A stretch of DNA of 64,000 bases from Massiliimalia sp050943535. GTDB taxonomy: Bacteria; Bacillota; Clostridia; Oscillospirales; Ruminococcaceae. The stretch covers positions 47,299-111,298 of the forward strand of contig JBMNPJ010000010.1 of assembly GCA_050943535.1 (NCBI GenBank). The letters are read 5' to 3'. Positions 8,307 to 16,944 of the stretch are shown here, piece after piece. Position numbers and translations under genes: made by a program. The stretch's first letter is position 1; each line of letters starts with the position of its first letter. Below the pieces are notes generated by a model. That model was given only the letters and a program-made list of their open reading frames with translations. It searched no databases and was not told the origin of the DNA.

Positions 8307-8681
8307 TTAGTCCCCTTCCTGTTGTGCAAAAATTTCTTCTGCCAGTTTTTGAACATCTTCCAATGTGATTTGATAAATTAAATTTTTTCGGATGGTAAGG
8401 GCAATTTCATCCAGGGCTTTTTTGCGGAAAAGAGAGGCATGGTTTGCCTTTCCGTCAACAAAGGAACCTTTTCCGGCCACGGAATAGATGATGCCGTCCC
8501 GTTCCAACAGGGAAAATGCCTTTTGAATGGTGTTGTGGTTAATGCCAATTTCCTGTGCTAGGGCGCGGACAGCAGGAAGCTGATCTCCGTCTTTCAGTTC
8601 GCCGGTTGCCACCATCTCTTTGATTTTGTCGCAGATTTGTTCATAGATTGGTTTGCGGCTGCGAAAATCCAGTTCAATCAA
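8307..8681 (-). CDS. GntR family transcriptional regulator, YtrA subfamily
   Basis: A 124-residue protein with an N-terminal winged helix (SRKPIYEQICDKIKEMVATG and ALAQEIGINHNTIQKAF) and only a short C-terminal tail, the hallmark of the YtrA subfamily. The start is TTG at 8681-8679, chosen because AAAGGAGG lies eight bases upstream and no ATG is available. It is the first gene of the regulator-ATPase-permease operon. A near-palindrome at 8721-8741 covers its probable transcription start, so negative autoregulation relieved by a ligand is likely. Confidence 0.9.
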   Translation of the reverse strand: MIELDFRSRKPIYEQICDKIKEMVATGELKDGDQLPAVRALAQEIGINHNTIQKAFSLLERDGIIYSVAGKGSFVDGKANHASLFRKKALDEIALTIRKNLIYQITLEDVQKLAEEIFAQQEGD

Positions 8682-8720
8682 AGACGGTTCCTCCTTTCTG
8701 ATGGTTTTTATTATCCTAAC

Positions 8721-8741
8721 TGTACTATATCATATGGTACA
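8721..8741. promoter_or_regulatory. Probable YtrA-type operator
   Basis: A 21-bp imperfect palindrome with arms TGTAC-TATAT and ATATG-GTACA around a central C. It starts six bases past the -10 of the GntR promoter and spans the predicted transcription start, an ideal position for repression. Confidence 0.75.
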
Positions 8742-8746
8742 CTTAG

Positions 8747-8775
8747 ATTATAGCTTTGCCGAGTGGTTCTGTCAA
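8747..8775 (-). promoter_or_regulatory. Sigma-A promoter of the GntR-ABC operon
   Basis: Consensus hexamers on the minus strand, TTGACA (8775-8770) and TATAAT (8752-8747), are 17 bases apart. Confidence 0.9.
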
Positions 8776-8842
8776 CAGCAAAGTAAAATTTGTAACTGAA
8801 TTGTCACTGCCTGGAAAAAGAGGAGAAAAACCTTGTAAAACA

Positions 8843-8890
8843 AAAAAGCTGCCTGCCAAATCCTTTTAAAAGGCTTGACAGACAGCTTTA
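8843..8890 (-). terminator. Terminator of the aroE-aroK operon
   Basis: On the minus strand AAGCTGTCTGTCAA and TTGGCAGGCAGCTT pair with two G-U pairs that would be C-A mismatches on the other strand. A TTTTGTTTT run follows, so it works for minus-strand transcripts. Confidence 0.8.
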
Positions 8891-8896
8891 CATTTT

Positions 8897-9418
8897 TTAT
8901 TGGTTCTGGTCCCAGGAAGGATCCAGGACAGAAATTTTTTCTAATATGGTTTTTGCGATTTGCTGAGGAGCACCTTCTCCGGAAACAGACAGCACACTCC
9001 ATTTCTGATAGTGGGGTAGGCGCTGTTCATAAAGGGCCAGCAGTTCTTCCAGTGTACGGGAAACCGCATTGGGACGGTTTTCGTCCCCACGAATTCGCTG
9101 ATAACACAGGGAAAATGGGGTATCCAGAAAGACCAAAATCCCCATTTGGTTGAGCAGCCGGCCGTTTTCCTCCTGGGTGAGGATGCCGCCGCCTGTGGCG
9201 TAAATCCCGGGAACAGAGCCGGTAGCCCGCAGGGCAGCTGTTTCTGCCTGGCGAAAAAAGGCTTCTCCCCGTTCAAATATTTGAGGAATGGTCATCCCCT
9301 GTTGTTTTACAATCAGAGCGTCGATGTCATAACAGGGCAAACTGCTTTGTTTTGCCAAAGCATGGGCAATGGTGGTTTTTCCGCAGCCCATAAAACCGCA
9401 TAAGTAGATATTTTTCAT
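8897..9418 (-). CDS. aroK: Shikimate kinase
   Basis: The 173-residue protein phosphorylates shikimate with ATP in the aromatic amino acid pathway. It shows the P-loop GFMGCGKTT at residues 7-15, the DIDALIVKQQG shikimate-binding region, the ATGGGI glycine triplet near residue 77 and the RGDENRPNA lid. I chose the ATG at 9418 because an AGAGGAA site precedes it and MKNIYLCGFMG is the usual family start; a longer frame to 9478 adds 20 unconserved residues. It lies 22 bases after aroE and ends at a dedicated terminator. Other shikimate genes are not in the window. Confidence 0.93.
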   Translation of the reverse strand: MKNIYLCGFMGCGKTTIAHALAKQSSLPCYDIDALIVKQQGMTIPQIFERGEAFFRQAETAALRATGSVPGIYATGGGILTQEENGRLLNQMGILVFLDTPFSLCYQRIRGDENRPNAVSRTLEELLALYEQRLPHYQKWSVLSVSGEGAPQQIAKTILEKISVLDPSWDQNQ

Positions 9419-9440
9419 GGAATACGGTTCCTCTTTTCGG

Positions 9441-10322
9441 TTAGATCTGGGTTGCCCGGTCAGAAATTTTGGAGACAAACTGGGTGTTTACCATTTCCTG
9501 AGCATCGGTAATCAGCTGTTCAATGTCTTCCAGGCGGAAATTTGCCTGGTACCAGATTTTGTGTGCGTAAACTGCCTGCCATACCAGCATGGAAATACCA
9601 TTGGCAGCCGGAATATTATTTTTTCTGGCTAACTGAATCAATTGTGTTTCAGTGGGGTTATAGATTAAATCATATACATAGGCGCAGTTTTTTACCACAT
9701 CCTCTGTTACAGGACATTCAGAGCTTTTTGGGAACATGCCGCAAGGGGTAGCATTAATCAACAGATTGTAGGTTCCAGAAATGTGGTTGATATCCACCAG
9801 CTGTACCGGAGCAGCTGCGCTGATATTCAAAAGCTGGCTGCGGAGCAGTTCTGCTTTCTGCAGGCTGCCTTCCCGTACTGCAATGGTTAGGGGAGAACCT
9901 ACCAAAACCGTTTCAGAAGCGATCATGTGAGCGGCACCGCCAGCCCCCAGCAGGAGCACCGGACCGTCGCTTAAACTGGTTCCCAGTTCTTCCAGTCCTT
10001 TAAACAGACCATAGCAGTCTGTGTTATATCCAATGTTGGACCCAGTACCGCGGCAGTCAACGGTATTTACCGCATTGTACAGCCGGGCTTTTTCATCCAA
10101 TTTATCCAAATGTTTAATAATATCTGTCTTATACGGAATGGTGACATTAAATCCGTCGTTTTCCAGCAAATCTTCCACATTCGCGTCAAAATCCTGTTTT
10201 GAAATCGCGTACAAGTCATAAATCGAATTCTTTTTACTGAGCTGGAACAATCTTTCATGGATAAAAGGTGAAAGTGAATGGGACAATGGGTATCCGATTA
10301 ATTTGAATTTTCCTTGTTTCAT
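9441..10322 (-). CDS. aroE: Shikimate dehydrogenase (NADP+)
   Basis: This 293-residue enzyme reduces 3-dehydroshikimate. It has the N-terminal substrate motif GYPLSHSLSP, the catalytic-lysine region VTIPYKTDI, the NTDCYG segment, a Rossmann GAGGAAHM and INATPCGM. The C-terminal GISMLVWQA block is also typical. It is the first gene of a two-gene operon with aroK. A TTGAAA-17-TATGAT promoter lies about 70 bases upstream; the ribosome site AAAGGA is slightly far from the ATG. Confidence 0.93.
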   Translation of the reverse strand: MKQGKFKLIGYPLSHSLSPFIHERLFQLSKKNSIYDLYAISKQDFDANVEDLLENDGFNVTIPYKTDIIKHLDKLDEKARLYNAVNTVDCRGTGSNIGYNTDCYGLFKGLEELGTSLSDGPVLLLGAGGAAHMIASETVLVGSPLTIAVREGSLQKAELLRSQLLNISAAAPVQLVDINHISGTYNLLINATPCGMFPKSSECPVTEDVVKNCAYVYDLIYNPTETQLIQLARKNNIPAANGISMLVWQAVYAHKIWYQANFRLEDIEQLITDAQEMVNTQFVSKISDRATQI

Positions 10323-10389
10323 TCGAGATCACATCCTTTATCAAGCAATCAAAATCATATTTCTTCATTTCCTCTACTGGTACGTCTAC

Positions 10390-10418
10390 ATCATATCCCC
10401 ATGATTTTCTTTTTTCAA
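10390..10418 (-). promoter_or_regulatory. Sigma-A promoter of aroE-aroK
   Basis: Minus-strand TTGAAA (10418-10413) and TATGAT (10395-10390) with 17-bp spacing, about 70 bases before the aroE start. Confidence 0.75.
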
Positions 10419-10550
10419 GGGTTTTCAGGGATTCCTCACAGGAATTCTACGGAATCAAAAGGAATTACAAAAGCTAGAATTCGTTTTTTGGGGATATTTG
10501 CCAAAGGAAAGTGGAGTTTTTTAGGGAAAATAAAGGATGCTAAAAGAAAC

Positions 10551-10590
10551 AGGAAGGACTGTGAAAAAGCAGATCACAGTCCTTCCTGTG
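10551..10590 (-). terminator. Terminator after fabD
   Basis: AGGAAGGACTGTGA (10551-10564) and TCACAGTCCTTCCT (10574-10587) form a perfect 14-bp stem with a 9-nt loop, about 30 bases past the fabD stop. The rest of the aroE-fabD gap holds only the aroE promoter. Confidence 0.85.
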
Positions 10591-10615
10591 GGAAGAGAAC
10601 AGGGCAAATTGCCTG

Positions 10616-11539
10616 TTATTTCAGGATTTCCAGGGCTTTGTCCAGAGTTTTATTGTTTTCTACATTCATAACAGAAGCGCCTTTGAGGGTCTTTTTCACC
10701 AGACCGGTGAGCACCTTGTTTGGCCCCAGTTCTACATAGTGTTCAAAGCCAACCTGTTCCATCAGAGCCAGTTCGCTGGTGAACCGAACCGGAGATACCA
10801 GATGAGCTGCCAGATATGTCGGCATGTTGGAAACATCGGTCAGCACTTCTCCGGTTACATTAGAATAAAAGGCAACCTGAGGTTCATGGAATGGAACCGC
10901 AGAAATTTCGCTTAAAAATTGGTCGGCAGCCGGCTGCATCAGTTTGGAGTGGAAGGCGGCGCTGACAGCTAGTTTCATGCACCGTTTGCCCATACCGGCA
11001 AAGGTTTCTGCTGCTTTTTCGGCAGCTGCGGTTTCTCCGGCGATGACAGTCTGTACCGGGGAATTGTAGTTTACCGGAACCACATAACCGTCCACCTGTT
11101 CGCAAACTGCTCCAATTTCATCGGCAGACATGCCGATAACTGCGTACATAGCACCTGGATTTTGTTCCGCACAGGCCTGCATCGCTGCGGCACGGTGGCC
11201 GATCAGACGGTAACCGTCTTCCATAGATACCACACCGGCAGCAACCATGGCGGCATATTCTCCCAGAGAATGGCCGGCTACTGCATCAAAAGAGATTCCT
11301 TCTTCTTTCATGGCATTGAGTGCCAGCAGGGAAACGGTGAAAATAGCAGGCTGGGAGATTTTGGTCTGAGAGAGTTCTTCCGCAGAGCTTTCCGCAAAAA
11401 TCTTTTTTAAATCCAAAGAGAGGATGTCTTCAGCGCAGGTAAAAATGTCCTGGGAAGAAGCATAGCGTTCTGCTAATTCCAGCCCCATGCCGGGATACTG
11501 AGACCCCTGTCCGGAAAATAAGAATACATTTTTTGACAT
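10616..11539 (-). CDS. fabD: Malonyl-CoA:ACP transacylase
   Basis: The 307-residue enzyme loads malonate from CoA onto ACP. The N-terminal FLFSGQGSQYPGMG, the nucleophile block GHSLGEYAA (Ser near residue 90) and AFHSKLMQPA, holding the catalytic His, are all present. ATG at 11539 is preferred over the in-frame TTG two codons earlier because GGAAGG is nine bases from it. It is unusual that fabD is transcribed away from the rest of the fab-acc cluster, leaving a 386-base divergent control region with fabH. Confidence 0.95.
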   Translation of the reverse strand: MSKNVFLFSGQGSQYPGMGLELAERYASSQDIFTCAEDILSLDLKKIFAESSAEELSQTKISQPAIFTVSLLALNAMKEEGISFDAVAGHSLGEYAAMVAAGVVSMEDGYRLIGHRAAAMQACAEQNPGAMYAVIGMSADEIGAVCEQVDGYVVPVNYNSPVQTVIAGETAAAEKAAETFAGMGKRCMKLAVSAAFHSKLMQPAADQFLSEISAVPFHEPQVAFYSNVTGEVLTDVSNMPTYLAAHLVSPVRFTSELALMEQVGFEHYVELGPNKVLTGLVKKTLKGASVMNVENNKTLDKALEILK

Positions 11540-11925
11540 ATACAAAAACCTTCCTTTATTATAATATAAAAATATAAACCGTACAGGACAAACTGGCTTG
11601 GATTTGCCCTTATATGAAAATATCAGTAGAACTCGGCTTGAATCGACAAAAAATTTGGTTAAAACGTTTACTTAATCGTGTGGAATGGCAAAATATGCCG
11701 GTTTGCACAAACAAATACGGTTTATTCTCACAAAACAAGTCGTTTTTTATTGACTTTTTCTGAAAAAAAACCTACTATTATTTATATTGGCGTATTTTGC
11801 CTCCCGCTATTTTCGCGGAAAAGCTGAATTCAACTTAGTTCAAATATAACATATTATCCCACCGGATTGCAAGGGCATTTCGTCCGCTCTCGGGGACAGG
11901 GGAATACCAAAGGAGGATCTCACAG
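11540..11925. promoter_or_regulatory. Divergent fabD-fabH control region
   Basis: This 386-base A/T-rich stretch holds no gene. A plus-strand promoter TTGACT (11750-11755) with TACTAT (11774-11779, 18 bp) fits fabH. A minus-strand TTGTCC-17-TATATT lies very close to the fabD ribosome site. AAAACGTTTA (11661-11670) is a small palindrome that could bind a LacI/CcpA-like factor. I see no clear FapR or FabT site. GGCAAAATATGCC (11687-11699) is another short inverted repeat. Confidence 0.45.
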
Positions 11926-12915
11926 ATGGGACTGAATATCATTGGAGCAGGCATGTATGTGCCGGAAACGGTTGCAACCAACGACGACTTTGCCAAAATT
12001 GTAGACACCAGTGATGAATGGATTACCACCAGAACCGGAATCAAAACCCGGCATATTAATAACGGGGAGCTTACCTTTCAAATGGGCGCAAAAGCAGCTG
12101 ACCTGGCTGTAAAAGACGCAGGAATCGACATGAGCCAGATTGACATGGTACTGGCGACTACAGTAACCAGCGACTTTTTGACCCCTTCTCTGGCATGTAT
12201 GGTGGCAAAGGAAATCGGCATTGAAGACGCTGCCTGCATGGATTTGAATGCTGCCTGCAGCGGATATGTGTTTGCTTTGGATGTGGCGAAAAAATATCTG
12301 GACAGCGGAGATTTCCACACCATTTTGATTGTTTCCGCTGAGATCGTTACCCGTATGGTAGACTATACTGACCGAGGCACCTGTGTACTGTTCGGCGACG
12401 GAGCCGCAGCTACTGTGGTGACCAAAGGGGAAGGAATTTATGCAGCAGCACTGCGCAGCTCTCCTCAGGGGGCACTGAAAATCTTTACCAAGCTTCCGGA
12501 ACCGGAAAACCCATTTAAAACCCAAGGTTCTGACTGGGGTGACGAACGGGTACAGCAGGCGGCACCTTATCAGATGCAGATGCTGGGACATGACGTGTAC
12601 AAATTCGCTACTGTTGCTATGGCAGATGCAGTAGAACAGGCTGCCCAGAAAGCGGGAATCTCTGTAGAAGACCTGAAACTGATTATTCCTCACCAGGCCA
12701 ATATCCGGATTGTACAGACCGCTATTAAGCGTCTGAAACTGCCGGTAGAACGGTTTTATGTAAACATTGAAAAATACGGAAATATTTCCAGCGCCTGCAT
12801 TCCTTTGGCGCTGGCAGAACTGAAAGCACAGGGCCGGCTGGAAAAAGGGGACAAGATCTGTGTAGTAGGATTTGGCGCAGGTCTTACTTACGGAGCAGCC
12901 GTATTTGAATATTAA
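11926..12915 (+). CDS. fabH: 3-oxoacyl-ACP synthase III (KAS III)
   Basis: FabH (329 residues) condenses acetyl-CoA or another acyl-CoA primer with malonyl-ACP to start chains. The catalytic triad is visible: Cys111 in LNAACSGYVFAL, His in IIPHQANIRI (about residue 249) and Asn in EKYGNISSACIPLAL (about 279). The C-terminal GFGAGLTYGA is typical. An AAAGGAGG site sits eight bases from the ATG. It heads a ten-gene fab-acc-acpP series and lies opposite fabD. Confidence 0.96.
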   Translation: MGLNIIGAGMYVPETVATNDDFAKIVDTSDEWITTRTGIKTRHINNGELTFQMGAKAADLAVKDAGIDMSQIDMVLATTVTSDFLTPSLACMVAKEIGIEDAACMDLNAACSGYVFALDVAKKYLDSGDFHTILIVSAEIVTRMVDYTDRGTCVLFGDGAAATVVTKGEGIYAAALRSSPQGALKIFTKLPEPENPFKTQGSDWGDERVQQAAPYQMQMLGHDVYKFATVAMADAVEQAAQKAGISVEDLKLIIPHQANIRIVQTAIKRLKLPVERFYVNIEKYGNISSACIPLALAELKAQGRLEKGDKICVVGFGAGLTYGAAVFEY

Positions 12916-13009
12916 GGCACCGCAGTATGGTTGTGGGGAATTGCCTTAACCCTTAAGGAATCCTGTCAAATCAGACAGGGAAAACGTTGGAAAGGAAGGT
13001 TGTTACAAG

Positions 13010-13963
13010 ATGCAGACACAGATTACAAAATTACTGGGAATTAAATATCCAATTATTCAGGGCGGTATGGCATGGGTAGCCAACGCTCAGCTGGCGGCGG
13101 CAGTATCCAACGCAGGCGGTCTGGGACTGATTGCTGGCGGAAGTGCAACAGCTGACATTGTTCGGGAAGAAATCAAAAAAGCAAAGGCTTTGACCGAAAA
13201 GCCGTTTGGGGTAAATGTCATGCTGATGAACCCTCATGCAGAAGCCATTATTCAGGCTTGTATTGAAGAAAAAGTAAAAGTAGTAACCACCGGTGCAGGA
13301 AATCCGGGGAAATACATTCCTGCTATGAAAGAAGCAGGCATTAAGGTGATTCCGGTTGTTGCTTCTGTTGCTTTGGCAAAACGGATGGAACGTGCAGGCG
13401 CTGATGCAGTGGTTGCAGAAGGCTGTGAAGCAGGCGGCCACATTGGTGAAATCACCACCATGTGTCTGATTCCGCAGATTGCGGATGCAGTATCCATTCC
13501 AGTGATTGCTGCAGGCGGGATTGCAGACGGCAGAGGAATGGCAGCTGCTTTGATCCTGGGCGCTCAGGGCGTACAGGTAGGTACCCGGTTCTTGGTTGCA
13601 AATGAATGTACCATTCACCAGAACTATAAAGATTTGGTGCTGAAAGCAAAAGATACTGATTCTATCGTTACTGGACGGTCTACCGGTCATCCGGTACGGT
13701 CCGTAAAAAATAAATTTGCAAAAACTCTGCTGGAAATGGAAAAAGAACATGTGGATCCAGCTCAGTTTGAAGAGATGAGTGTAGGCTCTCTGCGCAAAGC
13801 AGTAGTAGACGGCAACGTGGACGAAGGCAGCTTCATGGCAGGACAGATCGCAGGTATGGTAACCAAACAGGAAAGCTGTCATGACATTGTACGGAGCCTG
13901 ACCAATGAAGCCAGACATATTCTGACAAACTTTGAAATGATTAGGGGGATTGAACTTGAGTAA
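13010..13963 (+). CDS. fabK: FMN-dependent enoyl-ACP reductase II
   Basis: A 317-residue TIM-barrel flavoprotein of the nitronate monooxygenase/FabK group. Visible blocks are PIIQGGMAWVA at the N-terminus, EGCEAGGHIG in the middle and AAGGIADGRGMAAAL plus GAQGVQVGTRF for FMN phosphate binding. Position between fabH and fabG indicates the enoyl reductase of elongation, replacing FabI, as in many Clostridia and streptococci. Such enzymes are naturally insensitive to triclosan (family knowledge). Its stop overlaps the fabG start by eight bases. Confidence 0.93.
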   Translation: MQTQITKLLGIKYPIIQGGMAWVANAQLAAAVSNAGGLGLIAGGSATADIVREEIKKAKALTEKPFGVNVMLMNPHAEAIIQACIEEKVKVVTTGAGNPGKYIPAMKEAGIKVIPVVASVALAKRMERAGADAVVAEGCEAGGHIGEITTMCLIPQIADAVSIPVIAAGGIADGRGMAAALILGAQGVQVGTRFLVANECTIHQNYKDLVLKAKDTDSIVTGRSTGHPVRSVKNKFAKTLLEMEKEHVDPAQFEEMSVGSLRKAVVDGNVDEGSFMAGQIAGMVTKQESCHDIVRSLTNEARHILTNFEMIRGIELE

Positions 13964-14699
13964 AACAGCGTTGATTACAGGTGCTTCCCAGGGATTGGGA
14001 GCAGCGATGGCCAAAAAATTGGCTGCAGACGGATTTAATATTGCCATTAACTGCCGGGGTGAGGCAGAACTGGAAAACGGCGGCGTGCAGACCAAAGCGG
14101 AATGCGAAGCTTTTGGAGTAAAAGCAGAATGCTTTATCGCCGATGTTTCTGATTTTGAAAGCTGCAAAAATATGGTAGCTCAGGTGAAAGAAACCTTTGG
14201 CACCATTGATGTATTGGTAAACAATGCCGGAATTACCAAGGATGGTTTGATTGCCCGTATGAGCGAAGCGCAGTTTGACATTGTAACCAGCGTAAACTAT
14301 AAAAGCGTATTTAATATGATCCGTCATGTGGCTCCGGTAATGATGCGCCAGAGAAGTGGAAGAATTATTAACGTATCTTCTGTAGCGGGTCTGTACGGCA
14401 ATCCGGGACAGTTTAACTATTCCGCTACCAAAGCAGGGGTTGTTGGTATGACTTTGACCGCTGCAAAAGAACTGGGACCGAGAAATATTACCGTAAACGC
14501 CATTGCACCCGGCTTTATTGAAACTCCTATGACCGACGTACTGCCGGAAGATGTGAAAGAAACCTGTAAAAATGCGGTTGCTCTGCGCCGGTTTGGAAAA
14601 CCGGAAGAAGTGGCTTCTGTAGTAGCATTTTTGGCAGGAGACGGCGCTAGCTACATATCCGGACAGGTGATCGTCATCGACGGTGCCATGAGCATGTAA
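13956..14699 (+). CDS. fabG: 3-oxoacyl-ACP reductase
   Basis: A 247-residue short-chain dehydrogenase that reduces beta-ketoacyl-ACP with NADPH. The motifs are TGASQGLG (cofactor), NNAGIT, SSVAG (Ser) and YSATKAG (Tyr-Lys). I choose TTG at 13956: AGGGGG is seven bases upstream, whereas the in-frame TTG at 13950 touches the ribosome site. The start lies within the last codons of fabK, so the two are translationally coupled. Confidence 0.95.
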   Translation: MSKTALITGASQGLGAAMAKKLAADGFNIAINCRGEAELENGGVQTKAECEAFGVKAECFIADVSDFESCKNMVAQVKETFGTIDVLVNNAGITKDGLIARMSEAQFDIVTSVNYKSVFNMIRHVAPVMMRQRSGRIINVSSVAGLYGNPGQFNYSATKAGVVGMTLTAAKELGPRNITVNAIAPGFIETPMTDVLPEDVKETCKNAVALRRFGKPEEVASVVAFLAGDGASYISGQVIVIDGAMSM

Positions 14700-14720
14700 C
14701 AGACAGGAGGAAAAGGGCAG

Positions 14721-15956
14721 ATGAATCGAGTAGTAATTACAGGGATGGGCGTTGTCAGCCCAGTAGGAAACGACCTGAATACATTCTGGTCCAATATTAC
14801 AGCAGGAAAACACGGTCTGTCTGTGATTGACCGGTTTGATGTAACAGAAAGCGAAGTAAAAGTAGCCGGTCAGGTAAAGGACTTTGACCCTTCCAAAGCG
14901 TTTGAGAAAAAAGAACTGCGTCACACCGATCTGTTTACCCAATATGCAGTAGAAGCAGCTAGACAGGCTCTGGAAGACGCTGGAAGCGACTTTAAAGATC
15001 TGGATCCATTCCGCGTAGGCGTCATTGTGGGCAGCGGAATCGGCGGCTTTGGTTCTACAGAAGTGGAACATGCCAAATTCCTGCAAAAGGGAGGCAAACG
15101 GGTTTCCCCTTACTATATCCCAATGATGATTTCCAACATGGCAGCAGGAACCATTGCGATCCACACTGGCTTTAAAGGTGCAAACTATGCGCCGGTAACA
15201 GCTTGCGCTACTTCTTCCCATGCAGTGGGAGAAGCTTTCCGGAAAATCAAAGACGGTTATCTGGATGTTTGTGTAGCAGGTGGTTCTGAAGCGGCAATCA
15301 GTGAATTTGCTATCGCTGGCTTTAACAATATGAAAGCGCTGTCTCACAGCACTGACCCAGACCGGGCATCTATTCCGTTTGACAAGGAACGGGATGGCTT
15401 TGTTATGGCAGAAGGCGGCGGAATTTTGATTCTGGAAGAACTGGAACACGCCAAAGCAAGAGGCGCTCATATTTATGCAGAAATTACCGGCTACGGCGCA
15501 ACTGGCGACGCTTATCACATTACCAGCCCGGATCCGGACGGCGAAGGTGCAGCAAAAGGCATGCAGCTGGCATTTGAAGAAGCTGGCCTGCGTGCAGAAG
15601 ATGTAGATTACATCAATGCTCACGGTACTTCTACCCCTTTGAACGAACGGTATGAAACCATCGCTATTAAAAAGGCGCTGGGGGATGCTGCAAAACAAGC
15701 TCTGGTAAGCTCCACCAAGTCTATGACCGGACACCTTTTGGGTGCAGCTGGTGCCGTAGAAGCGATTGTATGTGCAAAAGCTTTGGAAGAAGGCATTGTA
15801 CCGGCTACCATTGGATATCAGGTACCGGACGAAGACTGTGACCTGAATCTGGTTGTAAACCAGGCAGTGAAAAAAGAAATTCGCGTAGCTTTGTCCAACT
15901 CCTTGGGATTTGGCGGACACAACGCTACTTTGTGCTTGCAGAAATATGAAGGCTGA
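14721..15956 (+). CDS. fabF: 3-oxoacyl-ACP synthase II (KAS II)
   Basis: A 411-residue elongating condensing enzyme. The catalytic Cys162 is in VTACATSSHAVGEA; the two histidines lie in NAHGTSTPLNE and MTGHLLGAAGAVEA, and NSLGFGGHNATL closes the protein. The ACAGGAGG site is well placed. Its opposite strand holds a 659-codon open frame that I regard as a codon-bias shadow. Confidence 0.96.
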   Translation: MNRVVITGMGVVSPVGNDLNTFWSNITAGKHGLSVIDRFDVTESEVKVAGQVKDFDPSKAFEKKELRHTDLFTQYAVEAARQALEDAGSDFKDLDPFRVGVIVGSGIGGFGSTEVEHAKFLQKGGKRVSPYYIPMMISNMAAGTIAIHTGFKGANYAPVTACATSSHAVGEAFRKIKDGYLDVCVAGGSEAAISEFAIAGFNNMKALSHSTDPDRASIPFDKERDGFVMAEGGGILILEELEHAKARGAHIYAEITGYGATGDAYHITSPDPDGEGAAKGMQLAFEEAGLRAEDVDYINAHGTSTPLNERYETIAIKKALGDAAKQALVSSTKSMTGHLLGAAGAVEAIVCAKALEEGIVPATIGYQVPDEDCDLNLVVNQAVKKEIRVALSNSLGFGGHNATLCLQKYEG

Positions 15957-15971
15957 GGACGGGAAGAGACG

Positions 15972-16436
15972 ATGAGTGAATTGAGATTAACAGTAGAAGA
16001 AATTCGCAGTTTAATGGATCAGATGTCCCGGACTGGTCTGGGACAGATGGTGCTGGAAGACGGCGATTTTAAACTGAAATTGTCCGCTCAGCGGGAGCAG
16101 GTAGTCATGGCTCCGGCAGCCGTTCCGGCTCCAGTTCCGGCGGCAGCTCCAGCAGCGGCAGCAGCTGCTCCGGCAGAAGAAACAGGCGAAGCACCTGTTT
16201 CCGGAAACGTGGTAAAATCCCCAATTATCGGAACCTTCTATGCAGCTCCTTCTCCGGACAAAGATGCATTTGCACCAGTTGGCAAACAGGTTCGCCAGGG
16301 CGATGTGCTGTTTATCATTGAATCTATGAAGCTGATGAATGAAGTGCAGAGCGAGTTTGACGGTGAAGTTGTAGAAGTTTTGGTAAAAGACGGCGAACCA
16401 GTAGAATATGATCAGCCGATTATGGTGATCCGATAA
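15972..16436 (+). CDS. accB: Biotin carboxyl carrier protein of acetyl-CoA carboxylase
   Basis: The 154-residue carrier has an N-terminal helical part, an Ala/Pro-rich flexible linker (residues 47-70) and a C-terminal biotinyl domain. The biotinylated lysine is Lys120 in IESMKLMNE. It shuttles carboxybiotin between AccC and the AccAD transferase. It lies 15 bases after fabF, in the usual Firmicute order before fabZ and accC. The biotin ligase BirA is not in the window. Confidence 0.96.
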   Translation: MSELRLTVEEIRSLMDQMSRTGLGQMVLEDGDFKLKLSAQREQVVMAPAAVPAPVPAAAPAAAAAAPAEETGEAPVSGNVVKSPIIGTFYAAPSPDKDAFAPVGKQVRQGDVLFIIESMKLMNEVQSEFDGEVVEVLVKDGEPVEYDQPIMVIR

Positions 16437-16451
16437 CAGGAGGGTTTTGCA

Positions 16452-16898
16452 ATGCATCTGGATTTAGAACAGATTAAAGAAATTATTCCCCATCGGGATC
16501 CGTTTCTGCTGATTGATGAAGTAGAAGAACTGGAACCTGGTGTTCGGGTAGTAGCAAAAAAACATTTAAAAGAAGACGAATACTGGTTTAAAGGACATTT
16601 TCCGGGACAGCCGGTTCAGCCAGGCGTGCTGATGATTGAAATGCTGGCACAGGCAGGGGCAGTATGTGCTTTGAGCCTGCCGGAAAATAAAGGGAAAGTG
16701 GCATTTTTTGCTGGGATTGACAAAGCTCGTTTTAAAGGGATTGTAAAACCAGGAGATACCCTGACCCTGTCTGTAGAAATCACAAAAACCCGGGGCGCCA
16801 TCGGCTTCGGCAAAGGGATTGCTACCAATCAGGATGGAAAAAAAGTAGTAGTAGCAGAAATCAGCTTTGCTATCGGCGAACGGGAAAACCAGCCGTAA
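16452..16898 (+). CDS. fabZ: 3-hydroxyacyl-ACP dehydratase
   Basis: A 148-residue hot-dog fold enzyme that removes water from 3-hydroxyacyl-ACP. The active-site His49 lies in KGHFPGQPVQPGVLMIE, with the catalytic Glu63 fourteen residues on. The start has ACAGGAGGG eight bases upstream. No FabA/FabM isomerase is visible in the window, so how unsaturated chains are formed cannot be told here. Confidence 0.95.
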   Translation: MHLDLEQIKEIIPHRDPFLLIDEVEELEPGVRVVAKKHLKEDEYWFKGHFPGQPVQPGVLMIEMLAQAGAVCALSLPENKGKVAFFAGIDKARFKGIVKPGDTLTLSVEITKTRGAIGFGKGIATNQDGKKVVVAEISFAIGERENQP

Positions 16899-16944
16899 TC
16901 TGACAGAATCAGCAGAATACGGTTGAGAAAGGAGCAATCCTGCC

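Noticed and set aside
13941..15920. A 659-codon open frame on the minus strand opposite fabG-fabF
   Set aside because: The plus strand encodes two unmistakable enzymes here. The antisense frame has no ribosome site, no recognisable domain and a Cys/Phe/His-rich composition typical of the complement of biased codons.
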